Assembly: GCF_000829905.1 (NCBI RefSeq)
Contig: NZ_CDPP01000003.1
Span: 124,001-188,000, forward strand
Direction of reading: 5' to 3'
DNA length: 64,000 nucleotides
Source of the DNA: Beduini massiliensis
Lineage (GTDB): Bacteria > Bacillota_I > Bacilli_A > Erysipelotrichales > Coprobacillaceae
Of this stretch, positions 17,311 through 27,877 are shown piece after piece. The notes beneath the pieces were generated by a model. That model did not search any database. It was not told the DNA's origin and worked only from the letters and a program-made list of their open reading frames with translations. Each line of letters opens with the position of its first letter. The first letter of the stretch is position 1. The position numbers and the translations under genes are program-made.

Positions 17311-19271
17311 TCTATTTAGCGTTGTTTATGATCATGGTGATTTTACTCATCAATGGGACTTATGCAATTATTGTTGTTTATGGCCTCCTGCTTTATTTTT
17401 GTTGTTGTAAATATGGGGTTAAAATGTCACTCCTGCTCCAACTGCCCGTTCTCTTGTTTTGTTTCATGGTTAAGGTCCCACAGGCACAGCTGCCAAGTGA
17501 ATTAAAAGGAGAAGTGGTGGAGGTTGGGGAGTATCATTATATTTTAAAGACCGATTATGGAAAAATAAGGGTCGTCAGTCATGGACAGGAAATTGAAAAA
17601 GGCAATCGTCTGGTTATTGAAGTTTTGCCGGATTCTTTATCTAAACCAAGCAATTTTAATGCCTTTGATAATCGTCTGTATTGTTTTAGTCAGAAAATCT
17701 TTTACCAAGTAAAAGAACAGCAACTGCTTTCTAATGACCATCATCGCTCATTAATAGGTAAGGCGGAACATTGGATAGAAGGCTTTAAAAATGAAAAAGT
17801 CGTTTCAATGACGAAACAGCTTATATTAGGAATCAAGGATGAAGCCATGGCAGAATTATTAGAAGCCGGACAAAATCTATCCATCGTTCATCTCTTTGCC
17901 CTTTCAGGGATGCATTTAATGATACTGAAAAAATTATTAGAAAGAATTGGTATTCGCCAAACAAAATGGCTTCTTTTTATATTAGGGGCTTATGTCTTGT
18001 TTTTAGGGGATGTGATTTCCTTATGGCGGGCTTATTTGATGCTTCTGTTTCGCTATTTATTAAAAGATAAAGGGAATGATTTAGAGATTCTTTCGGGAAT
18101 CAGTATTTTATTTTGTCTTTATAATCCGTTTGTCATTTACTCCTTATCCTATATTTTCTCCTTTACGATTTATGCATTCATATTGTTAGCTAAAGGACAT
18201 CGCTTTTCTTTTATCTACCCTTACTTAGCGGGCATTCCCATTGTTTTATCCACTCAATTTTCACTAAATCCGTTTAGTTTCTTTTTTATCTGGTTATTTT
18301 CTCATGTCATTGAAATCCTTTATGGTATCGTACTATTAAATGTGGGATGCTTTAATCTTTTGGGAACGATTACCGGGTTTGTGATTTCTCAATTTGAACG
18401 AGTTCTCTATTTTTTAGATCATTATTCATTAGAATGGATATTCATGAAACCGCCAATGATCTTCTTTTTATTTTATTACGGTTTCTTACTGTTATCTTTA
18501 TACCATGAACCTCTCAAGGGGTCTTGTTATAAAGATTATTTAAAATTAGGCGGTGTAATCGTGATCTTATATTTTTATCCCTATCTTCAGCCCTATAGCC
18601 GTGTCACAATGATCGATGTGGGACAAGGGGACTGCTTTTTAATTATGCAGCCCTTTCATCAAGGAAATTATTTAATCGATACCGGTGGGAACCAGAATTA
18701 TGATCTGGCTAAAAAACGCATTATCCCTTATTTGAAGTCTATCGGTATTAAAGAACTGACTGCACTCATTATTACCCATGATGATTATGATCATATGGGG
18801 GCGAGTGAAAGCTTACAGACGCACTTTATAATTAATAAAGTTATCACGAAAGGCGAGGATGTTGGCATGTTGAAGTATTTGCCTCTGCCTTATGCTTCAG
18901 AAGATAAAAATGCTAATAGCTTAGTGTATTATTTGTACTTAAATCAGCTAGGATATTTGTTTACCGGTGATTTGCCGATTGCTCAGGAAGAACAGCTGAC
19001 GGCAATGTATCCGCAGTTAGAAGTCAATGTATTAAAAGTAGGACATCATGGATCTAATACATCTACAGGGGCACTGCTGCTATCGACCTATCAGCCACAC
19101 TATGGGCTTATCAGTGTTGGCAGAAATAACCTTTATCATCACCCTAATGCGCTTGTTTTAGAACGGCTGAAAGCTTATGATGTTGACATTTATCGCAGTG
19201 ATACGATGGGAATGGTAGAGATCGTCAGTCTTTTGGGGATTCACCGAATTAATTATTGTAGAAAAACTTGA
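17301..19271 (+). CDS. comEC: DNA uptake channel protein ComEC/Rec2
   Basis: Polytopic membrane protein thought to form the channel for single-stranded DNA uptake. Order: N-terminal membrane helices and OB-like domain, the Competence domain with the HLFALSGMHLMILKKLL motif and many hydrophobic segments (about residues 170-420), then a metallo-beta-lactamase-like domain (about 425-656) with MIDVGQGDCFLI, THDDYDHMGA and GHHGSNTST. An ATG at 17286 is in frame, but GGAGA at 17288-17292 is spaced for the ATG at 17301. Shorter than B. subtilis ComEC (776), like other Erysipelotrichia-type versions. Confidence 0.93.
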   Translation: MFIIYLALFMIMVILLINGTYAIIVVYGLLLYFCCCKYGVKMSLLLQLPVLLFCFMVKVPQAQLPSELKGEVVEVGEYHYILKTDYGKIRVVSHGQEIEKGNRLVIEVLPDSLSKPSNFNAFDNRLYCFSQKIFYQVKEQQLLSNDHHRSLIGKAEHWIEGFKNEKVVSMTKQLILGIKDEAMAELLEAGQNLSIVHLFALSGMHLMILKKLLERIGIRQTKWLLFILGAYVLFLGDVISLWRAYLMLLFRYLLKDKGNDLEILSGISILFCLYNPFVIYSLSYIFSFTIYAFILLAKGHRFSFIYPYLAGIPIVLSTQFSLNPFSFFFIWLFSHVIEILYGIVLLNVGCFNLLGTITGFVISQFERVLYFLDHYSLEWIFMKPPMIFFLFYYGFLLLSLYHEPLKGSCYKDYLKLGGVIVILYFYPYLQPYSRVTMIDVGQGDCFLIMQPFHQGNYLIDTGGNQNYDLAKKRIIPYLKSIGIKELTALIITHDDYDHMGASESLQTHFIINKVITKGEDVGMLKYLPLPYASEDKNANSLVYYLYLNQLGYLFTGDLPIAQEEQLTAMYPQLEVNVLKVGHHGSNTSTGALLLSTYQPHYGLISVGRNNLYHHPNALVLERLKAYDVDIYRSDTMGMVEIVSLLGIHRINYCRKT

Positions 19272-19284
19272 GACAGGGTATAAT
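19256..19284 (+). promoter_or_regulatory. Promoter of holA inside the comEC 3' end
   Basis: TTGTAG (19256-19261), 17-bp spacer, TATAAT (19279-19284). Transcription would begin near 19291, only about 10 nt before the preferred holA start at 19301, giving a very short leader. Confidence 0.45.
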
Positions 19285-19300
19285 TTGAATGGTGATAAAA

Positions 19301-20254
19301 ATGATTTATGTGCTTTATGGAGAAGAAACGTTTCTATTGGAACAAAAACTTAAAGATATTAAAAAAGAATACGGAATCAGTGAAGAAAATATGAATCTTG
19401 CTGTCTATGATTCCGCTGCAACAGAATTAAAAGAGGTGATTGAAGACTGCAATATGCCGCCTTTTTTAAGTGACTATAAAATGGTACTGTTGAAAAATCC
19501 TTATTTTTTGACGACCCAAAAAGGACCGGCGAGTCTTCATCAAGATGGCACTCTATTGGAAAAATACCTTAAAGCACCGATGGAATCTACAATATTCGTC
19601 ATCTATCATAATGTCAAGAATTTTGATGAACGTAAGAAATTAGTAAAGCTCTTGAAAAAAGAAACAACATTCATGCTGATGGATAAGATCGGACATCATC
19701 AGTTAAAGTCTTCGGTTCGCAATGCAGTAAAACGCAGAAAAGCGGTGATTGACGATGAAGCGTTGGAATTTATGCTGAGTCGTTTGCCTAATGATTTGAT
19801 GATGATTTCTAGTGAAGTAGAGAAACTATGTCTTTACTCACAACATATCACTTTGGAGGATGTACGTGCCGTCGTCAGCAAACCCTTAGAGGAAAATGCG
19901 TTTGAACTGGTCAGTGCAATCATGAAAAAAGACCAGCAAAAAGCTGTTCAGATTTATAAAGATTTGATGGTGAATAATGAGGAACCGGTAAAACTGATTG
20001 TATTAATTGCTAATCAGATGCGTTTGCTGATGCAAGTCAAAACTTTGGATCGAAAAGGGTATAATGACCAGGAAATCGCTAAAATACTTGGGATTAACCC
20101 ATTTAGACTGCGTTATATTCGCGCCGATGCTTCTCAGTATGATATACAGGATTTGATGCACCGATTAAATGATCTTGCCTTGTTAGATACCGATATTAAA
20201 AAAGGAATGGTCGATAAGAGGCTGGGCTTAGAATTATTTTTGATGAAAGTATAG
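19301..20254 (+). CDS. holA: DNA polymerase III subunit delta
   Basis: Clamp-loader subunit that opens the sliding clamp. Typical beginning IYVLYGEETFLLEQKLKDI, the middle MLSRLPNDLMMISSEVEKL segment and the C-terminal ANQMRLLMQVKTL / LGINPFRLRYI region are visible; 317 residues. An in-frame ATG at 19289 lies at the predicted transcription start, while GGTGA sits 5 nt before the ATG at 19301, so the shorter form is given. Confidence 0.93.
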   Translation: MIYVLYGEETFLLEQKLKDIKKEYGISEENMNLAVYDSAATELKEVIEDCNMPPFLSDYKMVLLKNPYFLTTQKGPASLHQDGTLLEKYLKAPMESTIFVIYHNVKNFDERKKLVKLLKKETTFMLMDKIGHHQLKSSVRNAVKRRKAVIDDEALEFMLSRLPNDLMMISSEVEKLCLYSQHITLEDVRAVVSKPLEENAFELVSAIMKKDQQKAVQIYKDLMVNNEEPVKLIVLIANQMRLLMQVKTLDRKGYNDQEIAKILGINPFRLRYIRADASQYDIQDLMHRLNDLALLDTDIKKGMVDKRLGLELFLMKV

Positions 20255-20263
20255 GAGATAATT

Positions 20264-21481
20264 ATGGAATCTTTAAGAAACTTATATAAAATTGGGGTAG
20301 GACCTTCATCTTCACATACCTATGGACCTAAATTAGCGGCAGAAAGAATTAAAATGCTTTATCCAAATGCTTCAAAGATCGTTGTCACTTTATATGGATC
20401 TTTGGCATTGACAGGAAAAGGACACTTAACCGATTATATTATCGAAAAAGCCTTAGCACCGTTACCCTGTGTGTTTACCTTTAAAGCGGATGCTTTGCCT
20501 TATCATCCGAACGGGATGATGTTTACTGTCTATGAGGGAGAAAATAAGGTGGATGAGATTACTGCCTATTCCGTGGGCGGTGGCAAGATTGAAATGCCCG
20601 GGGTTGAAAATGAAGCCGATCAAGAGGTCTATCCGCAAAAAAATATGACAGAAATCATTGAGTATATTGAAGATCATAATATTTCTTTTTACGATTATAT
20701 ATTAGAGTTTGAAGATGAAGAAATTGAAATCTATTTATACCATGTTTTAGAAGCGATGTTTCAAAGCGTTGAGGATGGGCTGCATACTCAGGGCACGATT
20801 CCCGGGCGTCTGCAATTAAAAAGAGTGGCTAAGATGATGCATGCACAGGCTTTAAACACAAAAAAAGAAAGCGAACGTGAACGGCTTTTAGTCAGCAGCT
20901 ATGCTTATGCGGTCAGCGAAGAAAATGCGTGTGGGCATACAATTGTGACTGCTCCGACATGTGGGGCCAGCGGAGTAATTCCAGCGGTACTGTATTATTG
21001 CTATAAACAATTGCATATGGAGAAAAAAGATTTAGTCAAAGCCTTGGGAGTCGGCGGATTATTTGGCAATGTCATCAAGAAAAATGCAACGATTTCCGGG
21101 GCTGATGGGGGCTGTCAGGCAGAAATAGGTTCGGCATGTGCAATGGCCGCCGCACTTTATGCATGGCTGTTAGAACTCAATAATAGTGCGATTGAATATG
21201 CAGCGGAAATGGGAATGGAACATAATTTAGGATTAACCTGTGACCCTGTTGGCGGTTATGTTCAGATTCCTTGTATTGAACGCAATGGCTTTGCGGCATT
21301 AAGAGCGATGGATGCGGCAGTCTATTCAAAACAACTTGGATATATCCGTAAAAATAAAATCTCATTTGATGCAGTAGTAAAAGTTATGTATGAAACAGGA
21401 AAAGATCTAAACTCAGCTTATAAGGAAACATCACTAGGCGGACTTGCAAGTCATTTTGAATTTGGTGAAGAAAATGAATAA
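20264..21481 (+). CDS. sdaA: L-serine ammonia-lyase, iron-sulfur dependent, single-chain
   Basis: Deaminates L-serine to pyruvate. The N-terminal beta-type domain begins with the diagnostic GVGPSSSHTYGP (residues about 11-22); the alpha-type domain has TAPTCGASGVIPAVLYY, the SGADGGCQAEIGSACAM segment and CDPVGGYVQIPCIERN, which supply the cysteines for the [4Fe-4S] cluster. In many Bacillota alpha and beta are separate genes; here they are one 405-residue chain, shorter than E. coli SdaA (454). AGGAG ribosome site upstream. Overlaps the next start by 8 nt. Confidence 0.92.
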   Translation: MESLRNLYKIGVGPSSSHTYGPKLAAERIKMLYPNASKIVVTLYGSLALTGKGHLTDYIIEKALAPLPCVFTFKADALPYHPNGMMFTVYEGENKVDEITAYSVGGGKIEMPGVENEADQEVYPQKNMTEIIEYIEDHNISFYDYILEFEDEEIEIYLYHVLEAMFQSVEDGLHTQGTIPGRLQLKRVAKMMHAQALNTKKESERERLLVSSYAYAVSEENACGHTIVTAPTCGASGVIPAVLYYCYKQLHMEKKDLVKALGVGGLFGNVIKKNATISGADGGCQAEIGSACAMAAALYAWLLELNNSAIEYAAEMGMEHNLGLTCDPVGGYVQIPCIERNGFAALRAMDAAVYSKQLGYIRKNKISFDAVVKVMYETGKDLNSAYKETSLGGLASHFEFGEENE

Positions 21482-22598
21482 AAAAATAGAATGGTTGGAA
21501 AATAATGAAGGGATGGGATTGTATGTCCATATCCCTTTTTGCACGAATATCTGTACTTACTGTGATTTTTCCAAAATGTATTATAAAAAAGAATGGGTTG
21601 ATCGCTATTTGGAAGCTTTAAAAAAAGAGATTCAGCAATATGCCATTGATGTCCCGATTACCACAGTATATATTGGCGGTGGAACGCCAAGCAGTTTAAC
21701 CACGGAGCAATTGCAAACACTCTTACAAATGCTGCAGGTGTATACGAATAATGTATTGGAATATACGATTGAGGTGAATCCGGAATCAATGACCTGTGAA
21801 AAACTGCAGTTGTTTAAAGCTTATGGCATCAATCGTTTAAGTATTGGAGTTCAGACCTTTAATGAAAAGATTTTAAAGAAGATTGGCAGACAACATTGTA
21901 ATCAAGAGGTTTTTAGGCTCATTTACCAAGCACAAGAAATCGGTATAAACACCATTTCAATCGATTTAATGTATAATCTGCCTTTACAGACAAAAGAGGA
22001 TATTTTAAAGGACTTGCAAATTGTTGAAACTTTGCCAATCACACATTTATCCTATTACTCCTTAATATTGGAAGAACATACTATGTTGTATAATGAACAC
22101 TTTGAGGGCATGAATGAGCAGGAGGAATACACAATGACAGAGATGATCCGTGAAAAGCTCGGGCAGATTGGGTTTCACCGATATGAGATCAGTAATTTTG
22201 AAAAAAACGGACATCCTTCTTTGCATAACAGCATATATTGGCTCAATCAGCATTATTATGGATTTGGTTTGGGAGCGCATGGATATCTTCAAAATATCCG
22301 CTATTCAAATACAAAACAGTTATCCGCTTATTTAAGGGGAGAGTTTTTGCTATGTGAGGAAACGATCAATCAAACAGAAAGTATGTTTGAAGCTTTGATG
22401 TTAGGCTTGCGTTTAGCTAACGGTATCTCTCTTTCCTTGTTTAAACAGCGTTATCACATAGATTTGCTTGCTTATTATCAAGAAAGATTGCAGCCATTTT
22501 TCGATCAAGGACTCTTAATCATAGAAGAAAATCATTTGCGCCCAACTAGTAAAGGGATGGATTTATTGGATTTTATATTACTTGAATTGGTCGATTAA
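21474..22598 (+). CDS. hemW: HemW-like radical SAM protein (coproporphyrinogen III oxidase-like)
   Basis: Radical SAM protein of the HemW family (putative haem chaperone, often misnamed HemN). Cys motif PFCTNICTYCDF (CxxxCxxC) at about residues 22-33, GGGTPSSL, SIGVQTFN, and the C-terminal HemN_C domain (YEISNFEKNGHPSLHN, LGLGAHG). The residues that set HemN catalysis apart cannot be judged here. Translation from 21474 is supported by GGTGAAG; longer in-frame starts lie inside sdaA. It stands immediately before the hrcA operon, its usual neighbour. Confidence 0.92.
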   Translation: MNKKIEWLENNEGMGLYVHIPFCTNICTYCDFSKMYYKKEWVDRYLEALKKEIQQYAIDVPITTVYIGGGTPSSLTTEQLQTLLQMLQVYTNNVLEYTIEVNPESMTCEKLQLFKAYGINRLSIGVQTFNEKILKKIGRQHCNQEVFRLIYQAQEIGINTISIDLMYNLPLQTKEDILKDLQIVETLPITHLSYYSLILEEHTMLYNEHFEGMNEQEEYTMTEMIREKLGQIGFHRYEISNFEKNGHPSLHNSIYWLNQHYYGFGLGAHGYLQNIRYSNTKQLSAYLRGEFLLCEETINQTESMFEALMLGLRLANGISLSLFKQRYHIDLLAYYQERLQPFFDQGLLIIEENHLRPTSKGMDLLDFILLELVD

Positions 22599-22611
22599 CT
22601 TTTTTATATTT

Positions 22612-22638
22612 TTAGCACTAAATTGTTGACAGTGCTAA
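22612..22638 (+). promoter_or_regulatory. CIRCE operator 1
   Basis: TTAGCACTA-N9-CAGTGCTAA, 16 of 18 arm positions as in the HrcA consensus. It overlaps the -35 box of the hrcA promoter. Confidence 0.92.
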
Positions 22639-22653
22639 ATAATTATGTATAAT
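22626..22653 (+). promoter_or_regulatory. Sigma-A promoter of the hrcA-grpE-dnaK-dnaJ operon
   Basis: Perfect TTGACA (22626-22631), 16-bp spacer, perfect TATAAT (22648-22653). Flanked and overlapped by two CIRCE operators. Confidence 0.9.
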
Positions 22654-22657
22654 ATAG

Positions 22658-22684
22658 TTAGCACATGAAAATGATGAGTGCTAA
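22658..22684 (+). promoter_or_regulatory. CIRCE operator 2
   Basis: TTAGCACAT-N9-GAGTGCTAA; the right arm is a perfect consensus, the left arm differs at two positions. It covers the predicted transcription start, so HrcA bound here would block initiation. Confidence 0.93.
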
Positions 22685-22698
22685 AAGGTGGTGACATC

Positions 22699-23733
22699 AT
22701 GCTTACATCAAGACAAATCACGATATTTAAAGCCATTGTGGATGCGTTTGTAGAAACGGCAGAACCGGTGGGCTCTAAGTATTTATTGGAAAGATATCAG
22801 TTACCATACTCAAGTGCAACAATTCGTAATGAAATGGCGGCTTTAGAGGAATATGGCTATCTGGAAAAGACACATACCTCTTCGGGACGTATTCCCAGTG
22901 TGGAAGGGTACAAGTATTATGTGGAAACACTGACGGATTTTAAAATCGAAGATACGATTAAAAATCAAATGCAGACAATATTCAGCGAGCGCGGCAGAAC
23001 TTTAAATGAAGTTGTTAAAGAAAGCTGTGAGATGCTGAGTCAGCTGACGCATTTAACGTCCATTGCTTTAGGACCGGATGCCCGGAATGAAAGTTTGCAA
23101 AACATCACGATAGTTCCCATTTCCAATGAGCGTGTCTCGGTGATTATAGTGACCGATATGGGACATGTGGAAAATAAGACGTTTATCTTGGATGGAACGT
23201 ATAGTTATGAAGATTTGATTTCTTGTGTAGGAGTTATGAATGAGATGCTGATCGGCACTCCGATCAATCAGGTCATTATCCGTTTGGAAAAAGATGTAAA
23301 ACCAATCATCTCAAGTCGTATTCAGGAACATGAAGTGCTCTTTAGAGCGTTTCTGGAAGCTTTTGTTAAGTTTGCCAGCAAAGATGTTTATTTCTCCGGC
23401 AAAGAGAATATGCTGTATCAGCCTGAATTTAATGATGTCAATAAATTAAGAAGACTTGTCAGTGCCTTTGAAAATTCACAGATGTGGCAAAGCATCGGAT
23501 TGAATGAAGAAGAAGGCGTCACTGTTAAAATTGGTCAGCCACTTCCTTTAACAGAATTAGAAGATGTTTCAGTGATTTCCGGATCATTCAAAACCGGCAG
23601 TCATTCATCCGGAACTATTTCCGTTATTGGTCCAACAAGAATGCCTTATGAACAGGTTGTTTCTTTAGTGGATTACGTGTCAAAAAATATTGAAGAATTA
23701 TTTTTCAATGATGACGACGAAGATGATGAATAA
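22699..23733 (+). CDS. hrcA: Heat-inducible transcription repressor HrcA
   Basis: Represses the operon through CIRCE; folding by GroE is the known activity switch. N-terminal winged helix with LTSRQITIFKAIVDAFVETAEPVGSK and the SSATIRNEMAALEEYGYLEKTHTSSGRIPS recognition and wing segment, then the GAF-like and dimerisation domains. Length 344 is normal. AAAGGTGGTG supports the ATG at 22699. First gene of the operon; groES/groEL are not in this window. Confidence 0.97.
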   Translation: MLTSRQITIFKAIVDAFVETAEPVGSKYLLERYQLPYSSATIRNEMAALEEYGYLEKTHTSSGRIPSVEGYKYYVETLTDFKIEDTIKNQMQTIFSERGRTLNEVVKESCEMLSQLTHLTSIALGPDARNESLQNITIVPISNERVSVIIVTDMGHVENKTFILDGTYSYEDLISCVGVMNEMLIGTPINQVIIRLEKDVKPIISSRIQEHEVLFRAFLEAFVKFASKDVYFSGKENMLYQPEFNDVNKLRRLVSAFENSQMWQSIGLNEEEGVTVKIGQPLPLTELEDVSVISGSFKTGSHSSGTISVIGPTRMPYEQVVSLVDYVSKNIEELFFNDDDEDDE

Positions 23734-23744
23734 GAGGTGAAAGA

Positions 23745-24311
23745 ATGGAAAAAGATAAAGTAGAGCAGGAAGTAAACGAAGAAGTTGAAGAAAACCAAGC
23801 TCAAGAACAGGAAGAAAATGTTGAAGAAGTAAAAACAGAAAAATCAGTGGAAGAACTTCAACAAGAAAAAATCGCTGAATTAGGTGAAGAAGTAGAAAAA
23901 TGGAAAACAGATTACTATAAGGTGTTTGCCGATATGGAGAACCTTAAAAAACGTCTGCAGAACGAACATGCGAACGCTTTAAAATATATGCTTCAATCTT
24001 TTGCAGAAGATCTGTTGCCGGTCGTAGATAACTTGGAACGTTCACAAAATGTGGCTGAACCAAGTGAAGAATTAAAGAATTTCTTAAAAGGTTATGAAAT
24101 GATCACTGCTCAGTTCATTGAAGCATTGAAAAAACATGGTATTGAACAGATTGATGTAGAAGGAAAAGAATTTGATCCAAATTTCCATCAGGCAGTTATG
24201 ATGGTAAATGATGATAATTATGGTCATAATATGATCGTAGAAGAATTACAAAAAGGATACAAGTTGAAAGATCGCGTTATTCGTGCATCTTTAGTAAAAG
24301 TAAATGAGTAA
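23745..24311 (+). CDS. grpE: Nucleotide exchange factor GrpE
   Basis: Promotes ADP release from DnaK. Long acidic, Glu/Gln-rich unstructured N-terminus (residues 1-50), coiled coil, and the conserved DYYKVFADMENLKKR and VDNLERS...LLKG-type core, ending in the beta domain GYKLKDRVIRASLVKVNE. 188 residues. Lies 11 nt after hrcA, 19 nt before dnaK. Confidence 0.96.
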   Translation: MEKDKVEQEVNEEVEENQAQEQEENVEEVKTEKSVEELQQEKIAELGEEVEKWKTDYYKVFADMENLKKRLQNEHANALKYMLQSFAEDLLPVVDNLERSQNVAEPSEELKNFLKGYEMITAQFIEALKKHGIEQIDVEGKEFDPNFHQAVMMVNDDNYGHNMIVEELQKGYKLKDRVIRASLVKVNE

Positions 24312-24318
24312 TTTTTAG

Positions 24319-26139
<1,821 letters not shown>

Positions 26140-26146
26140 TGATTTG

Positions 26147-26168
26147 GCCAAGGGATTTTTCCCTTGGC
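26147..26168 (+). other. Stem-loop between dnaK and dnaJ
   Basis: Perfect 8-bp stem GCCAAGGG / CCCTTGGC with an ATTTTT loop, 8 nt after the dnaK stop; no T run follows. It may be a processing or mRNA-stability element that lets dnaK and dnaJ be expressed at different levels, or a weak attenuator. Confidence 0.6.
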
Positions 26169-26198
26169 TAAGATCATAATACGTAAGGATGGTAGCAA

Positions 26199-27329
26199 AT
26201 GGCAAAAAGAGATTATTATGAAGTGTTGGGTGTCAGCAAGGATGCAGATGCTCCCACTATAAAAAGAGCTTATCGTAAGCTCGCAAAAACATATCACCCT
26301 GATGTTAATAAAGAAGCAGATGCTGAGGAAAAATTCAAAGAAGTTCAAGAAGCTTACGATGTTTTATCCGACGACAATAAACGTGCTGCCTATGACCGTT
26401 ATGGACATGCTGCGTTTGATCAAAGTGCAGGTGGCTTTGGCGGTGGTGGGTTCCAAGGTGGATTCAGTGGTTTTGATGACATGGACCTTGGTGATATTTT
26501 CAGTTCGTTCTTTGGTGGCGGCGGTGGCTCAACACGTGCGCGCTCAACCGGACCTCGTCGTGGGCAAGATCGCTATATGCAAGTGGAAATTGACTTCATG
26601 GATGCGATTAACGGAAAAACATTGGATTTAAAAATTAATTATGATGAACAATGTTCTCACTGTCATGGAACCGGTGCGGAAACCCCAAATGATTATACGA
26701 CTTGTTCACGCTGTAACGGAACCGGGCAGATCAAAACTCAGCAGCGTACAGCATTTGGGACTTTTGTTAACCAAAGTGTTTGTCCGGATTGTCAGGGAAC
26801 AGGAAAAACAGTGAAAACAAAATGCCATCAATGTCATGGCAGCGGATATACAAACAAGAACATTACAGTGGAATTAAAGATTCCAGCTGGAATTGATTCG
26901 CATCAGCAGCTGCGTGTAGCCGGAAAAGGGGCACGTGGAAGCAATGGCGGATCTAACGGAGATTTATATGTTGAAATCGTAATCAAGAGACATCCTCATT
27001 TTGTTCGAGACGGACGCAATATCTTGATTAATATACCGATTTCTGCCCCTAATGCAACATTAGGGTGTGAAGTCGATGTTCCAACCCCATATGGTGAAGT
27101 CACCTTGAAAATTCCTGAAGGAACACAACATGGAACAACATTACGCTTAAAGGGCAAAGGAGTTAAGGATTTACGCAGTGATAACTATGGGGATGAATTA
27201 GTGAAGATCGAAGTTAAGATTCCAACGAAGTTATCTAAAGAAGAAAAAGAACTTTATCGTAAGATCATTGAGAAAGATAAGAAAAAAGATTCATTCTTCG
27301 ATAATTTCAAAAGAGCATTTAAACGTTAA
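26199..27329 (+). CDS. dnaJ: Chaperone DnaJ (Hsp40)
   Basis: J domain (residues 1-70) with the HPD tripeptide in [13 protein letters not shown], a Gly/Phe-rich linker (about 75-115), four CxxCxGxG zinc repeats ([32 protein letters not shown]), and the two substrate-binding beta domains. 376 residues. AAGGATGG ribosome region upstream. Last gene of the HrcA operon. Confidence 0.97.
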   Translation: MAKRDYYEVLGVSKDADAPTIKRAYRKLAKTYHPDVNKEADAEEKFKEVQEAYDVLSDDNKRAAYDRYGHAAFDQSAGGFGGGGFQGGFSGFDDMDLGDIFSSFFGGGGGSTRARSTGPRRGQDRYMQVEIDFMDAINGKTLDLKINYDEQCSHCHGTGAETPNDYTTCSRCNGTGQIKTQQRTAFGTFVNQSVCPDCQGTGKTVKTKCHQCHGSGYTNKNITVELKIPAGIDSHQQLRVAGKGARGSNGGSNGDLYVEIVIKRHPHFVRDGRNILINIPISAPNATLGCEVDVPTPYGEVTLKIPEGTQHGTTLRLKGKGVKDLRSDNYGDELVKIEVKIPTKLSKEEKELYRKIIEKDKKKDSFFDNFKRAFKR

Positions 27330-27332
27330 CAA

Positions 27333-27356
27333 GCGCACGAATTTCGTGCGTTTTCT
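27333..27356 (+). terminator. Terminator of the heat-shock operon
   Basis: CGCACGA / TCGTGCG stem with an ATT loop just after the dnaJ stop, followed by TTTTCTTT. Confidence 0.85.
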
Positions 27357-27364
27357 TTATGGAT

Positions 27365-27406
27365 AATAAAAAAGCTATCATACAGGATCATCCTATACAA
27401 TAGCTT
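27365..27406 (-). terminator. Second (distal) terminator of rpmB
   Basis: Imperfect 17-bp stem (27372-27388 with 27390-27406, beginning AAGCTAT and ending ATAGCTT) followed on the minus strand by TTTTTTATTAT. It follows the proximal rpmB terminator and may also stop readthrough of dnaJ from the other side. Confidence 0.6.
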
Positions 27407-27411
27407 GATTA

Positions 27412-27436
27412 ATAAAAAAAGATGCGTTTGCATCTT
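27412..27436 (-). terminator. Proximal terminator of rpmB
   Basis: On the minus strand: stem AAGATGC / GCATCTT, loop AAAC, followed by a run of T (TTTTTTTATT). Confidence 0.8.
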
Positions 27437-27462
27437 ACCATGGTAAATTTACAATACTAAAA

Positions 27463-27648
27463 TTAAGCGCTTTTTCTTAAAGTTTTAAGAGCTCTTGCTG
27501 AAATTTTAACTTTTGTTGGTTTTCCATCCACCAATACGACTGCTTTTTGAAGGTTAACATTCCATTTTCTTCTTGTCGCATGTAATGAATGTGAACGTGC
27601 GTTTCCAGACATTGCACCTTTACCAGTTAATTGACATTTTCTTGACAT
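27463..27648 (-). CDS. rpmB: 50S ribosomal protein L28
   Basis: 61-residue basic ribosomal protein; the start MSRKCQLTGKGAMSGNARSHS and the C-terminal KVKISARALKTLRK are characteristic. Only the first cysteine (CQLTGK) of the zinc-finger type is present, so it is the zinc-independent form. AAGGGGG ribosome site. Divergent from the asp23-like/fakA operon, a conserved Bacillota arrangement. Confidence 0.96.
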   Translation of the reverse strand: MSRKCQLTGKGAMSGNARSHSLHATRRKWNVNLQKAVVLVDGKPTKVKISARALKTLRKSA

Positions 27649-27690
27649 TTCATTTTACCCCCTTTTTTAGTGGCTTTTTCATACTTACCA

Positions 27691-27719
27691 ATAATAACAT
27701 CTAATAATATAAAAATCAA
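27691..27719 (-). promoter_or_regulatory. Promoter of rpmB
   Basis: Minus strand: TTGATT (27719-27714), 17-bp spacer, TATTAT (27696-27691). Confidence 0.6.
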
Positions 27720-27798
27720 GCAAAAAATATAAATTTAATTCATGAAAGGTGTTGAAATATTGGAAATAGACGAATATAATGTATTGGTCGTGAATTAT

Positions 27799-27827
27799 TT
27801 GCTTAATCAAAATATCTAGGGTATAAT
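27799..27827 (+). promoter_or_regulatory. Promoter of the asp23-like / fakA operon
   Basis: TTGCTT (27799-27804), 17-bp spacer, TATAAT (27822-27827). Confidence 0.7.
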
Positions 27828-27877
27828 AATATTAGCGTTTATTATACATAAATGAAACAATATGGAGGGATCACTTG

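Noticed and set aside
16846-19271. Competence as a demonstrated ability
   Set aside because: comEA and comEC alone are widespread; no comG pilus, comF or dprA gene lies in the window, so only the gene calls are made.
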